Source: Powellomyces hirtus (Eukaryota > Chytridiomycota > Chytridiomycetes > Spizellomycetales > Powellomycetaceae). From it: a stretch of DNA of 64,000 bases. The stretch lies in contig JAHLKG010000017.1 in the NCBI GenBank assembly GCA_025526995.1, positions 248,001 to 312,000 on the forward strand, given 5' to 3'. The notes under the pieces were generated by a model. That model saw only the letters and a program-made list of their open reading frames with translations. It searched no databases and was not told the DNA's origin. Positions 22,242-33,913 of the stretch are shown here, piece by piece (within the stretch, counting starts at the first letter, position 1; the number at the start of each line of letters is the position of its first letter). Made by a program: the position numbers and the translations under genes.

Positions 22242-25200
22242 GTGGCGAATTACCACAGCAATCGCCCAGACGACCGTCCCTATTGGCAACCCTTAGCTGC
22301 ACCCGCTTCGCAGTTCGCAGCCGTAGGAAGAGACAGTGAGGCATCAGAATCCTCGGCCGATACGTGGAGTCAGCGACAACCAACAACTGGCTTCATCGGC
22401 GAACCGTCCTTTTCGCCAACAACCACAATGATGGACGATATTGATTTGCGTGACCCTCAGAGACATGGGTCGTACCCACGCCAAGCATCCTTCGCGCAGC
22501 AGTCCTTTGAGACCCATGGGCATGGAGAACCAGATGCTAGACCGTCAAAGATGACATGCGATCCCATGGGTACATCGGCGTCGGCCGAGCCGGACACACC
22601 TGCACATGGAACCCTGACACGAGCCGCCACCGCGCTGGGGAACTTTGTCCATTCCACTTTGGAACGCCGTGACAGTTCCAAAGATGGAGTCGAACGCACG
22701 ATCTACGTCAATGACCCAATTAAAAACCAGCAATACAAATACATCCACAATCGCATCTCGACAGCCAAGTACAATGTGGCAACTTTTTTGCCCAAGTTCC
22801 TGCTGGAGCAGTTCTCCAGATATGCCAACTTGTTCTTCTTGTTCACAGGAATCATTCAGGTGAGCGCAGCGGAAGAAAACGAAGGAGACAGACGACATGT
22901 TGCTTTTGATGCAGCCCGTTCCAGAACGTCTCGCTGACTTCTTTTCTGCTTCAGTTGATTGGTGATCTGTCACCAACCTCCAAATTGGGTACATTGCTGC
23001 CACTCAGTGTCGTCATGCTTGCGTCGGCGGTGAAAGAAGTTATTGAGGATGTAAAGAGACATCGACAAGATGCAGAAGTGAACGCACGGTACACCAAAAC
23101 GCTGCATGGGTCCGAGTTTGTGCCGAAACGATGGAGAGACATTGTGGTTGGGGATATTGTGAGAATCGATAACAGTGGCTACTTCCCGGCGGACTTGATT
23201 CTGCTGAGTTCTAGTGAACCTGACGCTCTGTGCTATATTGAGACGAGTAACTTGGATGGGTAAGTTGGCGGAGACGAGTCAGTCGGGATGACTTCAGTTT
23301 ATGACGTTTGATCCCTCCGACAGTGAAACCAACTTGAAGATCCGACAAGGACTCCCAGAGACATCGCACCTTCTTACCGCCGACGCCGTAGCACGATTGA
23401 ACGGTAACTTGAGAGGAGCTTTCTTGGTTGAGCGAGATGCCTAAAATCTGACCTCTTGATGACTGATTTAGGCGTCATCCGATCTGAACTGCCGAACAAC
23501 TCTCTGTACACATACGAGGGTATGCTCCGAATCCAAACCAAAAGCTTGCCTTTGGATCCCATGCAGCTCTTGCTTCGAGGTGCTCAGCTCCGAAATACCC
23601 AATGGATCTACGCTGTGGTCGTCTTCACAGGTCACGAAACAAAGCTGATGCGAAACGCCACCGCCGCTCCCATCAAAAGAACCAAGGTTGAAAGAATGGT
23701 CAATACTCAGATTATCTTCCTCTTCACTATCCTCTTGGGAATGGCTGTCCTATGTTCAATCGGAGCTCTAGCTCGTCAGGTATGCCGGACGAATCGAACA
23801 TGACAATATCAGGCCTCACGCCCACGCACTTTTAATCTCCCTAGTTGAATGGCTCTTTTGAAAAGCAAATCTTGCTGTCGGGTGGAAGTGTGTCAGAAGC
23901 TTGGATTAAATTCCCGCAAAACATCCTCACCTACATCATTTTGTTCAACAACTTGATTCCGCTCAGGTATGCGATGCTCGATGCTTGCTCAAGCTCTGTG
24001 CTACGAACACGGTCTCACGTGGTACCATCAACCTTTCTTCCTATAGTTTGATTGTCACCATGGAAGCCGTCAAGTTCGTATTGGGTGGTCTGATCAACAG
24101 TGATCTCGATATGTATCATGAAGAAAGTGATACACATGCCGTTGCACGTACTTCCTCGCTCGTGGAAGAATTGGGTCAGGTGGACTACATCTTCAGTGAC
24201 AAGACCGGCACATTGACGATGAACATCATGGAGTTCAAAATGGCCAGTATTGCCGGCGTTGCGTACGCGGAAACTGTGCCAGATGATAAGCGTGTACGAG
24301 TTGATGAGAAGGGGAATGAAGTGGTATGGCAAACCGCATTCTCGCAGAGTTCCTTCGACATCAAGTTTAACGTCATGTCGTTCAAGGGTTACTACGACTT
24401 TAGGCAATTCAAGGAGTCAAAGAAAACACACCGAAATGGTCACATCATCCGCGAATTCGTGAACCTACTGGCTGTCTGCCATACAGTCATCCCCGAAACT
24501 GATGAAAACGACCCGACGAACATAATATACCAAGCCTCGTCTCCCGATGAGGCTGCACTGGTGAAAGGCGCGCAGCAATTGGGCGCACGCTTCCATACAC
24601 GTAGACCCAAGAGCGTCACAATTACGCACGACGGGAGAGAAGAAGAGTACGAGGTCCTCAATGTCAACGAGTTCAACTCCACCAGGAAGCGAATGAGTAT
24701 ATTGTGTCGGGCACCGGACGGTACCATCAAGATCTATATCAAGGGAGCTGACACGGTGATTCTGGAGCGGTTGGGTGAGCAAGGCAAGGAATTTGTCGAC
24801 ATCACTTGTGTCCATCTCGAGGAGTATGCTACCGAAGGACTGCGAACGTTGTGTCTCGCGTACCGGGATATTTCTGAAGACGAGTACAGGAGATGGGCTG
24901 CGATCTATACCAAAGCGTCCACTACGATCAACAATCGCCAAGATGAGCTGGACAAAGCCGCCGAGCTGATTGAGAAGGACCTGATTTTGCTTGGTGCAAC
25001 TGCTATCGAAGACAAGCTCCAAGATGGTGTCCCGGATACCATCGCCACTCTAGCTCAAGGTGGCATCAAGATCTGGGTCTTGACTGGAGATCGTCAAGAA
25101 ACAGCCATCAACATTGGATACTCTTGCAAACTTCTCACCGTGGAATCTAGCTTGATCATCTGCAACGAAGAGACCCACTTTGAGACAAAGGACTTTTTGG

Positions 25201-26782
25201 AGAAAAAGCTGCTCGCTGTGAAGGCAGGAATGGGAATGGGGGCACCGAGTCGCCGGCCAGGTTTCTTGGATCGCATGCTCGGCAAGAAGACGCCTCGGTT
25301 TGACAAAGACGCCGAAGTGGATTTGGAACCGTTGGCTCTGATCATCGATGGCCGAACACTGGATTATGCCCTGGAAGATGACATCAAGCTGACTTTCCTT
25401 GAACTTGCGACTCTTTGCAAATCTGTCATCTGCTGTCGAGTCTCCCCGCTGCAAAAGGCGCTGGTCGTCAAATTGGTCCGCAAGAACGTGGATGGATCCA
25501 TCACCCTCGCGATCGGAGACGGAGCCAACGACGTCGGAATGATCCAGGCAGCTCACGTTGGTGTGGGTATTTCTGGACAGGAAGGATTGCAAGCTGCTCG
25601 ATCTGCAGATTTTGCCATTGCGCAATTCAGATTCTTGAGAAAATTGTTGCTGATTCATGGAGCATGGGCATATGCACGGATGAGTAAGCTCATTCTCTAC
25701 AGCTACTACAAGAACATTACCCTGTACCTGATTCAGCTCTGGTTTGCGCTGGATAACGGATTTTCTGGACAGGTGGGTTAGTCGTGCAATCTGTGAGGAT
25801 CACCATCTAATTAATGATGATTAACACTCTCATCTGCTGCAGACATTGTTTGAGACCTGGTCGTCTCTCTCCTCATACAACGTGTTGTGGGCGGTCGCTC
25901 AGCCCATTGCACTTGGGATCTTTGATCAATATCTGTCCGCGCGGATGCTGGATCGCTACCCTCAAATGTATCGCTTGGGACAACGCGCAGTTTTTTACAA
26001 CCACAAGGTCTTTTTCTCTTGGATCGGGAATTCTTTCTTTCACTCTGCCATGATCTACTACCTGTGGCGCGCGGTTCACCTGCCAAGCGGGGGCGCTGTG
26101 CAGTCGAGCGGCCGAGTATCTGACATATGGGCCATTGGTCAGATGGTCTACGCGACAGATTTGGTGGTCATCGGTTTGAAGGCAGCACTTGTGGCCGACA
26201 TTTGGGTCAAATTCACGTGGGTTGCGATTCTTGGAAGTGTGCTGCTATTCATCATTGTGTTTCCCATCGTAAGTTCCATGAACGTTATCGGTGCTTTTGG
26301 TTTTGTTGGGTTGATTTCTGACGCCAAATTGTAGTACGCGATCATTGGGCCAATGCTTCGAATTTCCCCGGAACTTACCGGCGTCAACCAGCCCATCTTT
26401 GGCAATCCGATCTTCTGGTTTGGACTGCTCCTATTCCCGATCGCCGCAATTCTGCGCGACTTTACCTGGAAATAGTGAGTTTTGCTCTGTGATTGACGCG
26501 TTTCATTCGTATAGTTCTTTAACCCTGATCCGTTTCAACTTTTTCATCTCCAGCGCCAAACGAACGTATCACCCATCATCGTACCACATCATTCAGGAAG
26601 TGCAAAAGTACAACATCCCAGACTATCGACCGCGCATGGAATGGTTCCGCAAGGCGGTGACCAAGGTCCGCATGATCCAGCGTCTGAAACGAACCCGTGG
26701 TTTCGCCTTTTCTCAAAACGAAAGCGGACAGGCTGGCCTGATCCGCGTCTATGACACAACTCAACGGAAACCCAGAGGATAA
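22242..26782 (+). CDS. DRS2: P4-type phospholipid flippase (Drs2/ATP8A-like)
   Basis: Nine exons: 22242-22859, 22955-23259, 23324-23403, 23472-23779, 23845-23966, 24047-25772, 25843-26268, 26335-26474 and 26554-26782; the frame closes (up to 1317 residues). It moves aminophospholipids to the cytosolic leaflet of Golgi/endosome membranes. Seen: DGETNLKIRQ (actuator loop), phosphorylation site FSDKTGTLT, GDGANDVGMIQ, ISGQEGLQAARSADFAI, and the Drs2-like C-terminal strings YPQMYRLGQ, SSYHIIQEVQKYNI and RGFAFSQNESG. The start is unclear. The frame is open from a GTG at 22242 with a stop just upstream; the first in-frame ATG is at 22428, inside the Ser/Gln-rich cytosolic tail. A split ATG formed by an upstream intron is possible. 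It needs a Cdc50-type partner, which is not in this window. Confidence 0.94.
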
Positions 26783-27452
26783 AGGTTTTCAGCTGCATGC
26801 GCGAAGCAAGCCAGCTTGCGTTCCAGAGTTGGCGAAACTCTAGGTCGTCGGGGTTTTCTTGTTCTTCTTTAGGAGATTCTTGCTTGAGTTGTGTTTTGTT
26901 GGGAGGGTAACCTCGATCTATGTAGATTAGGGGTAGCGGAGTAGATGTTTTGGTAAAAAATCTGCCCCCCTTTGGTAATATGTACATTAATCACATTCTT
27001 AATTGAAAGGCATCATCCTTGTGATTCAACTTTTGGAACAAGGTCCATGGACTTTGCGACATCCCAAGGCTTGACAATGGGTGTTGAACAAATCCCGTCG
27101 TCTCTGGCAACACGCCGAACGCCCTTGAAGTCAATCATCCCTCCCAATCCGCGACACAAATACAATCGTTCTAAGAGCAAAGGCGGCTAGATGAACGGCC
27201 GACGAGGCGGATCCCCGTACAGTGTCTGTTGTTGTTTTTTTGGGTTAGTTGCACGGACAACGCAAGGAAAAGCAACGTGGGAAATCGAAAGCTCTGTATT
27301 TGTTAGTCAGTTGTAATCCTGCGTTCCCCCGCGTACAAGCGGTGCTCTGACCATCCAATGCCGGCGCAAAGCGCGGGGCCTCGCCATGGGAACGTTTTTT
27401 ATTGTCGGGGGGACCCCCGATAGTAAGGCAAAAAAGAAGTTCAAGATTTGAA
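26783..27452. other. 3' flank of the flippase and of the tRNA
   Basis: No protein gene is visible. The T6 terminator of the minus-strand tRNA gene lies at 27430-27435. Confidence 0.5.
27430..27435 (-). terminator. Pol III terminator of tRNA-Thr
   Basis: Six T on the minus strand, 17 bases after the tRNA discriminator base. This is a standard RNA polymerase III stop. Confidence 0.75.
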
Positions 27453-27524
27453 TGCCTACTATGCGGATTGAACGCATGACCTTCTGCTTACAAGGCAGAC
27501 GCACTACCACTGTGCTAAGCAGGC
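27453..27524 (-). tRNA. tRNA-Thr (anticodon UGU)
   Basis: A complete intronless 72-nt cloverleaf reads on the minus strand. The acceptor stem GCCTGCT pairs with AGTAGGC (one G-T pair). The D stem is GCAC/GTGC around AGTGGTA. The anticodon stem is TCTGC/GCAGA with loop CTTGTAA, so the anticodon is TGT and the amino acid threonine. The T stem is ATGCG/CGCAT with loop TTCAATC. The discriminator base is A. The D loop (box A) and T loop (box B) give the internal promoter. Confidence 0.95.
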
Positions 27525-27689
27525 GGGTTTTTAATTTTGACAAGTCTAATGATGAAGTCACTACTGCTTTCCACGCTGATGGATAACGTGTTGCAAGCAG
27601 ACCCTGGAAATAGGTTGGTGGTCCGTCTTCGTGTATAGCTGCAACTGGCGCCCATTGAATTCAACAAAGAAGTTCACATACGCATTGAG

Positions 27690-28730
27690 ATGAGTGGCCG
27701 CGGCGGACGAGGACGAGGTGAGCAACGACCTATTCCGATGTTCCGCCCTCCCCCACCCGTCACTTTCCAGTTCATCTATACAATAAAACTCACAGTGTCT
27801 CACCTTCCTTCCAACAGACTATGGAGGAGGAGGAGGGGATCGCAATGCAAGGTACCGAGACCTGGACGATCCACGGGAACGAGAACGGAATTGGAATAGT
27901 CGGGAACCGCACCGGAGCCGGGTGGACCGAGGTCACGAGCGGGAGGGCGGGCGTTTTTATCGGAGCGAGTACTCGAGATCTCGATCACGGTCCCCCCCGC
28001 CAAGAGAGAGGGGCCGACGGACACGGAGTCGGTCGCCGCGGCGGAGAGGTGAGGAGGGAAGAAGGAGGGCATGATGGGAAGGTGTGGCAAGAGGGGATGT
28101 GGTGGCTAAAGCGTGGTATGTTTTTCTAGATGACAGCCGGGACCGCAGCGCACACCGCCGAGACCGCCCACACTCTTCAGCACGAGATGTAGATCGAAGA
28201 GGGTCAGGTGGTGATATTCGACGGGGCGGCGGCCGGGAAGTCAGCGGAGATCCGGACCGAGGCGATCACCACCGGCGGCGGCGCGATTCGCGTAGCGACA
28301 GCCGGGAACGTAGACGAAGCAAGGACAGCCGGGAACGTAGACGAAGCAGGGGCAGCCGCGGCCGAGGTGGTGGCAGATCGAGTAGCCGCAGCCGTAGTCG
28401 TAGTCACAGTCCGAGTGGCTCTAGGTCATCATCGGTAAAGGAGGACGATCAACAGGCTGACATGATGGAGGAGATGACCGAGGAGGAGAAGATGAAAGCT
28501 TTGATGGGTTTCGCTGGGTTCGATACCACGCAGGTAAATGGTTCAATCTCTTTTCACGTGTCCCATCCATCTATCACCAGGTGCTGACCGCGTACTGCTG
28601 TTGATGACAATAGGGCAAGAAAGTCGTCGGCAGCGATGCCAGCGGGGTCGCGATCAACAAACAAAGGACGTACAGACAGTACATGAACCGCCGGAGAGGG
28701 TTTAACCGGAACTTATCGCCTACCAGGTAG
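27690..28730 (+). CDS. SNRNP27: U4/U6.U5 tri-snRNP 27-kDa protein (SNRNP27)
   Basis: Four exons (27690-27717, 27818-28048, 28130-28533, 28614-28730) encode 259 residues. The first two thirds are an Arg/Ser/Asp/Glu-rich RS-type domain with SRSRSRS-like runs. The conserved C-terminal box holds MKALMGFAGFDTTQ, GKKVVGSDASG and KQRTYRQYMNRRRGFNR, matching the conserved end of the SNRNP27 family (MMGFxxFDSTKGKKV...YRQYMNRKGGFNR). The protein joins the spliceosomal tri-snRNP and, from work in nematodes, helps hold 5' splice-site choice during activation. Exon 1 is only 28 nt (MSGRGGRGR plus one base). RS dipeptide phosphorylation is expected. Confidence 0.92.
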
Positions 28731-29712
28731 CGGTCTACACTGAAGAGAAGACAAATGGGATTGACAATCACCCAATCCATTTGCATTTTGTTCTCATCAA
28801 CAATAAAATCATCGCGCGTTCACTGCATCATTGTCATGTGCCAATCTGGATCGAGAGATTCACAATGCTCTTCACAGACTAGTCGTTTCCTTCAAATGCA
28901 GTCACCATTTCTCCTATCACTCGCGACAATTGATTCTTGTATGAGGTTTCGCCATTCCTGGTCGCCCTTTGCTTCAAACAGTTCAAAGCCGAGGCAAAAT
29001 TGCCCACATGAGTGTGAGCTGAGAGAGCATCCAGAACTTCAATTGAAACCAAAAATAGTTATGTTTGGGGATCATCCCGGCAGGATGGATTGCAGGCAAG
29101 AAGCGGACGCGTTGGTTTCTACGCGCACGCGTCAGGTTCAGCAAACCGACAGGGCAACAGATTAGGGCCAGGCACATTACCGTAGGAGCTAGTCAAGTTG
29201 TGTGTATTGTGGTGCCGGTTCGAAAAACCGCCGTGTAGCGCATGTTTAATGTGTCTAGTAAACCGAGCTCTGGAGCAGATGGAATCGTTCAGAGTTGCAT
29301 GTAATGGAAGTGAACTATCATAGTGTTTAACACCAAATTTTGATACATATTTGTAACCGCGTGCGAGGACAACACAATTTCCCAGCACAAGCATCATGAG
29401 AAAGCCTTCACAAGAAGTGCGGAGACGGAGAAGAAAAAGGGACAAGCAATGGGGAGAAGAACAAAGGGACACATAAAAGACACAAGAAAGGCATGGGCGG
29501 CTGGAAACACAAGTAGATGGCTGGCCCAGCACTGTTGACTACAAAAGAAAAAACCCAAACAAGTATGTGGCAAAGCAACTCCACATCGATCCGTCGTGGT
29601 TCTGACTGTACGGGCGGTGTGAGGCGAGTTGAGTTGTCGAAAAGTTTTCACAGAAAGTTGGCGTTCTTGCGAGGAAGCGAATAGACGAGGAAACGAGAGA
29701 GGCTGATGATCA
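28731..29712. other. Convergent intergenic region
   Basis: Lies between the ends of SNRNP27 (+) and the Opi1-like gene (-). A perfect 5-bp hairpin cggtt-cgaaa-aaccg sits near 29214-29228, but no tRNA fold can be built around it. Nothing else is seen. Confidence 0.5.
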
Positions 29713-32525
29713 TCACAGGTCGACGTCCATATGGTCCGGAGAGGCGCTGCGTCGTCCCTCACTGCCGTTGATGTGAGATTCATCCATTGCGTCACTGACT
29801 TTCGATGATGGGTAATGGTTGCTGTGGAGACCATTGTGTTTGCCGTGGCAGTTGCCATTGACATGGGCAGACTCGTCGTCTTCATTCTCATTGTCAGACG
29901 TTTCCATGGCGTCGGCTCCTGCGTCGGCTCGAGCCTTCCCCTTTCCTCGTGGATCTGCCGTACGCTTCCGTCTTCGCTTCGGGCGAGGTTCGGCTGCTAA
30001 AGGCCCCTCGGTAGGAGGTGGTACAAAGGGACCACTAATGAGGCCGTTGTTGGCGATGATGGCTGGGGTGGGAGTGGTACTGCGACTGGTACTAGCGCTG
30101 CTGCTGGGACCGCTTGCTCCTAGGACGAACGGATCGCTGACTGACGGTGTTGGACCCACGGTTCTTCCCATCCGCTCGGCACCATCTAGGCTTTCCGTAA
30201 AGATATTTTGTACGCCCTTTAGCATGTTTGATGACTCGGTAGCAAGAGTAAGAACTTTCTGAGCCTCCGCGTCTGCAGATTGATGTCCTTCCGGAGGGTT
30301 CGAACCGGAAGCTGAGCCGTTTGTAAGAGTGGCCTGGAACGAGCATAATGCATTAGTGTTTGTGCGGTTGTGCAGTTGTCGTAAGCATGCCATGTGTTGA
30401 CTCACCCAGCGCCCAGGCAAAGCCAGAATGAATCCACGAACACTCCGTCGCGCGTCCCCAGGAAGGTACACGGCTGCGTAGCGGCCAATGACATCGACTA
30501 CGCGACGCAGGGTTTCAACCACTTCGCGTCGAATGGATGCCACAAGAGCAAAAATGTTTGTTCCAGCCGTTGTGACGGCCATGTCGTTTGCTTGTGGGGA
30601 CAAAGGCGGCGTTGGTTGAGACGCACTGAGAACGAGCGATAGGGTCAGTCTAATGTTGGAAGGATTTCGGTTTAAGTTGCTTCATACCTCAAGGTCCCTG
30701 CGCTTGACAGATATGCGGCGACATTGCCACCAGCACGAGCCAGATAGTCCCGCAGCATAAGTACTTGACGATCAATATGGTTTGTTGCATACTATTCGGC
30801 AAAAACGATGGATCGTCAGTCCAAAGACTGGATGCAACAAAACATTAATGCGGATGATTGAAACATACCTGCAACCATTGCAAGCAGTACTTCAATCCCT
30901 TCATCGTTTCATCACTCAACATGAGTCCGCTCAGGCTACCTCCAACTCCAGCCACAACTTGATGCCATCGACTCCTTGGTTTTCGATCAATGTGCGGTGC
31001 GGTTGTGACTGGCCCCTCTTCGACTCGAAATCCGCCGGGTGAACTTGGCGGACCCAGTGCGTTGGTGAGGGGAGGTCCCGGGATAGCTCCAGATGGAGAC
31101 GTGGGTGGCGCGAGGCCATTCAGCTGCGGACTTCTGGCGTCCGGGAGGGGAACATTGGGAGGCTGTAGCAAATCCATCGATGAAATGGAAGACATCGATC
31201 CCGAGCTTAACGATCGGGGTCGAGATCTGTATTCGAGTCGTGGTGGTTCTAGGGTCTCCGGAATTGGCGGGCTTGATCCCATTATCGAAGGAAATGATCT
31301 TTCCAGCTACAATCGCCAAAGCGGGAATATTTAGACGGTTTTTTTCACTCACACTCTATCGAAGTTGCCGGAACTGACCTTGTCCAATTGTGTGCAGGCA
31401 AAGCGATCCAGCGGAGCCAACGCAGGTTCAAGTTTGTTGAAGACCGGCTTCGTGATTGTCTTAACCCCTGTCTCGACGGACTCTGCCGAGTACTGAGACA
31501 AAAGGGATCAGATCTTATTTGACTTTGACTCTCAACTCCTTTTGCGCGATATTCCTTACCTTAACGACCCTGCTGGCATTTTTTGTTGCCTCATATACAG
31601 TGCTGATCTGATTCATAGATTTATTTACAAGTGGGATGTTCTGGACGCGCTGCATGAAGTGCTCTTGACTCGATTGACGACTGGGGCGTCGTCTCATATC
31701 TGCTCATTGGAATGAGTTTACAGACTTATGCCTCAGAAGCATTTGATGCTTTGACTAACCTCCGTTGCGCAGCCCACCCAAAGCTTCCGCGGCCGCCTGT
31801 ACATCTGGATCGGTCGGGTATTCGAATGGTATTTCATGACCGTTTCCTCCTATTGGTGAAAATCCATCCGCATCAGAAATGGCCTTGTAATACCCTATCG
31901 TGCTTTCCCTCTGAACTACAAACGACACCCTCTTGAATAAATGCATCACGCAATCTTTACCTGACGCGACATCAGTGGAGTTGCACAAATCGTTGATACT
32001 CATCGAGGATCGCGGTGTCGAAGTCGGCGTGGATGCCGCTGAAACCGAGAGGCCCGAATGCATATCATTCGTCCCATTCATTGCATTCCCGTTAGTGTAG
32101 CCAGGATTGTAAGGAATATCTGTGTCCATTTGAGATCGGTGATTGCCATTGGAAGTGTGGTTCTGAGCCTGATGGTGTTGTTGTATCTGCTGCTGCTGTT
32201 CTTGCTCGTGGAGTTGGTGTTGAAGAGCGTGAGAATATGACTGGTGGATGGGTGTTGTTCCAATCGAAAACATCGCGTGGGAAGGTTGAGTGGGAGTTGT
32301 TGGAGTCATTACGGGTGAAGATTGGGTGGACGCTGTTTGCGAGCTGTACGCCGAGTGAAGAGAGGAGTGCTGGTGCGTGTGAGTTGGTGGTGGGACCAAA
32401 GCTGAATGGAGAATGTCGTTGGGCAAGTGCAACGGATTCGGGTTCGGCTTGTGGAACTTCCCGCTACCACCACCGCCTCCACCACTCTCTACACCAAAGT
32501 CGTTTGCCACTCTGTTTCCCTGCAT
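29713..32525 (-). CDS. OPI1: Opi1-family repressor of phospholipid synthesis genes
   Basis: Eight exons (32525-31961, 31849-31760, 31699-31560, 31492-31379, 31306-30869, 30791-30688, 30625-30406, 30333-29713) encode 763 residues. The Opi1 core is recognisable: IPLVNKSMNQISTVYEATKN, ASRVVKYSAESVETGVK, and KPVFNKLEPALAPLDRFAC, followed by the helical region HQVVAGVGGSLSGLMLSDET...MKGLKYCLQWLQ. The N-terminal 200 residues are Gly/His/Gln/Asn/Ser/Thr-rich. A basic cluster PKRRRKR near the C-terminus is a likely nuclear signal. In yeast Opi1 senses phosphatidic acid at the ER through Scs2 and represses INO1-type genes in the nucleus; I did not find an obvious FFAT motif. The ATG at 32525 directly follows a good 3' splice site, so a 5' UTR intron is likely. 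Confidence 0.88.
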
Positions 32526-33913
32526 GCTGCGACCTAGGGCCAGGAGAAAGAAGGTAAGAACCATGAAACGACAATGCCTGAACCGAGATGGGGAATGTTC
32601 CCAGCAAGTCCTCTCGCAAGCGGGAACTGCTGCGCATGTCACTTTCACTTAATATGAAGCTTCGTACTCTCGTGTACACGATATATGACTGGGGAACTGT
32701 CTGTGGGAATTGATCATGAACTCACCGTATTCACTGTGACTGTCTGAGTGATGCTTGTCTCTGTCTGTCGAGGTAACCATTACGCCCAGCCCATCCGCTT
32801 GATCTTCAGTCCGTTTGCGCTTTGTATAACGGTCTCAAGAATGGCCGACCAATTGACAGGTGTGGCCGAAAGTAGTTTTGGGAGACAAGATGCGACCAGC
32901 GTTCCAAACAGTGAATGGATCTCCAGAGCTTGGAAAAAGGGCGAGGAGACTTTTGACAGGCGCCGAGCTAAGCAAATATGCTAAATCGAATGCTCCGTCC
33001 AACGGAAATGCACTGAAGTGTCGCAGCCGATGGCAGTTCTAGAAGCCACCAAAGAGGCGGTCGTGTGGGGTTAAACAGCGGTAGGTTGCGGCAGGCGGCG
33101 CTCGCGGGAAAGCAACACGGAGGACAGGAGCAGTCGGCAGGAAGGTGCTGTTGCAAGAGAAAACACGCTCTGGCAGACTCGATGTAAGGAAGGAAGTTTG
33201 TCTGTCTCTTTCAGGCTGTTTGTCTGTCTGTCAGTGGGGCAGGCAGCTAGAGGCGTGGGGGGGACGTGGTGGATGGATAGTCGGGGGAGCCTATGACAGC
33301 TGGCAGCACTGCTGTAGCAACAGAGTGTGCGTTGTGTCCACAAGAAGGCGTGCGACGAACGACCGGAAGCGCCGAGAGTACCGGAGCGAGTAGATCGAGT
33401 AAAGAGGCTGAGTGCGGTGAAAAGAGAAAGAGAGAAAGAGAAAAGAAAGATTCTCCTCAATTTGGTTGTTGGTTACCGGGTAATACGGAGAGACTTGCTG
33501 TTTACACATCCGCACACTCACTGTGTTTGTCGTGCGTGGGTGTAAAACAGACTCACTCATCACACGCATGCGATTCAAAATCTTCGCGCACACCCAGAGT
33601 CAGTCAGTCAGTCATCCATCATCACGGAAGAGACACGCGCTACTATGAAGTGGCAATAGGTCACTCACATTATGCGTTAGTAGTTGGCGTTCTGTCACAT
33701 GCCGACTTGCATACTTCCAAATACGGCAAAAGTGCGAAAGTCATGTGACTCCCTGACTTTGAGTACGTTTCGGACATCCAAAAAAGAACGTTTTGATTTC
33801 TTGCCGTTGCACTCACACTAATTATTGGCTTTATTTGTCTATCAAAGATGATGTCTATGTCGTCTGCCTAGGAGACTGTATATGTCTTTATATGTCTATG
33901 CTTTTTCTATTCT
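32526..33913. other. Upstream region of the Opi1-like gene and 3' flank of the oxidase gene
   Basis: No protein gene is supported. Short CTGT repeats occur at about 33198-33235, CAGT repeats at about 33600-33614, and a GA-rich tract at about 33420-33450. Confidence 0.45.

Noticed and set aside
29150..29228. Possible tRNA around the cggttcgaaaaaccg hairpin
   Set aside because: No acceptor, D or anticodon stem can be paired with it.
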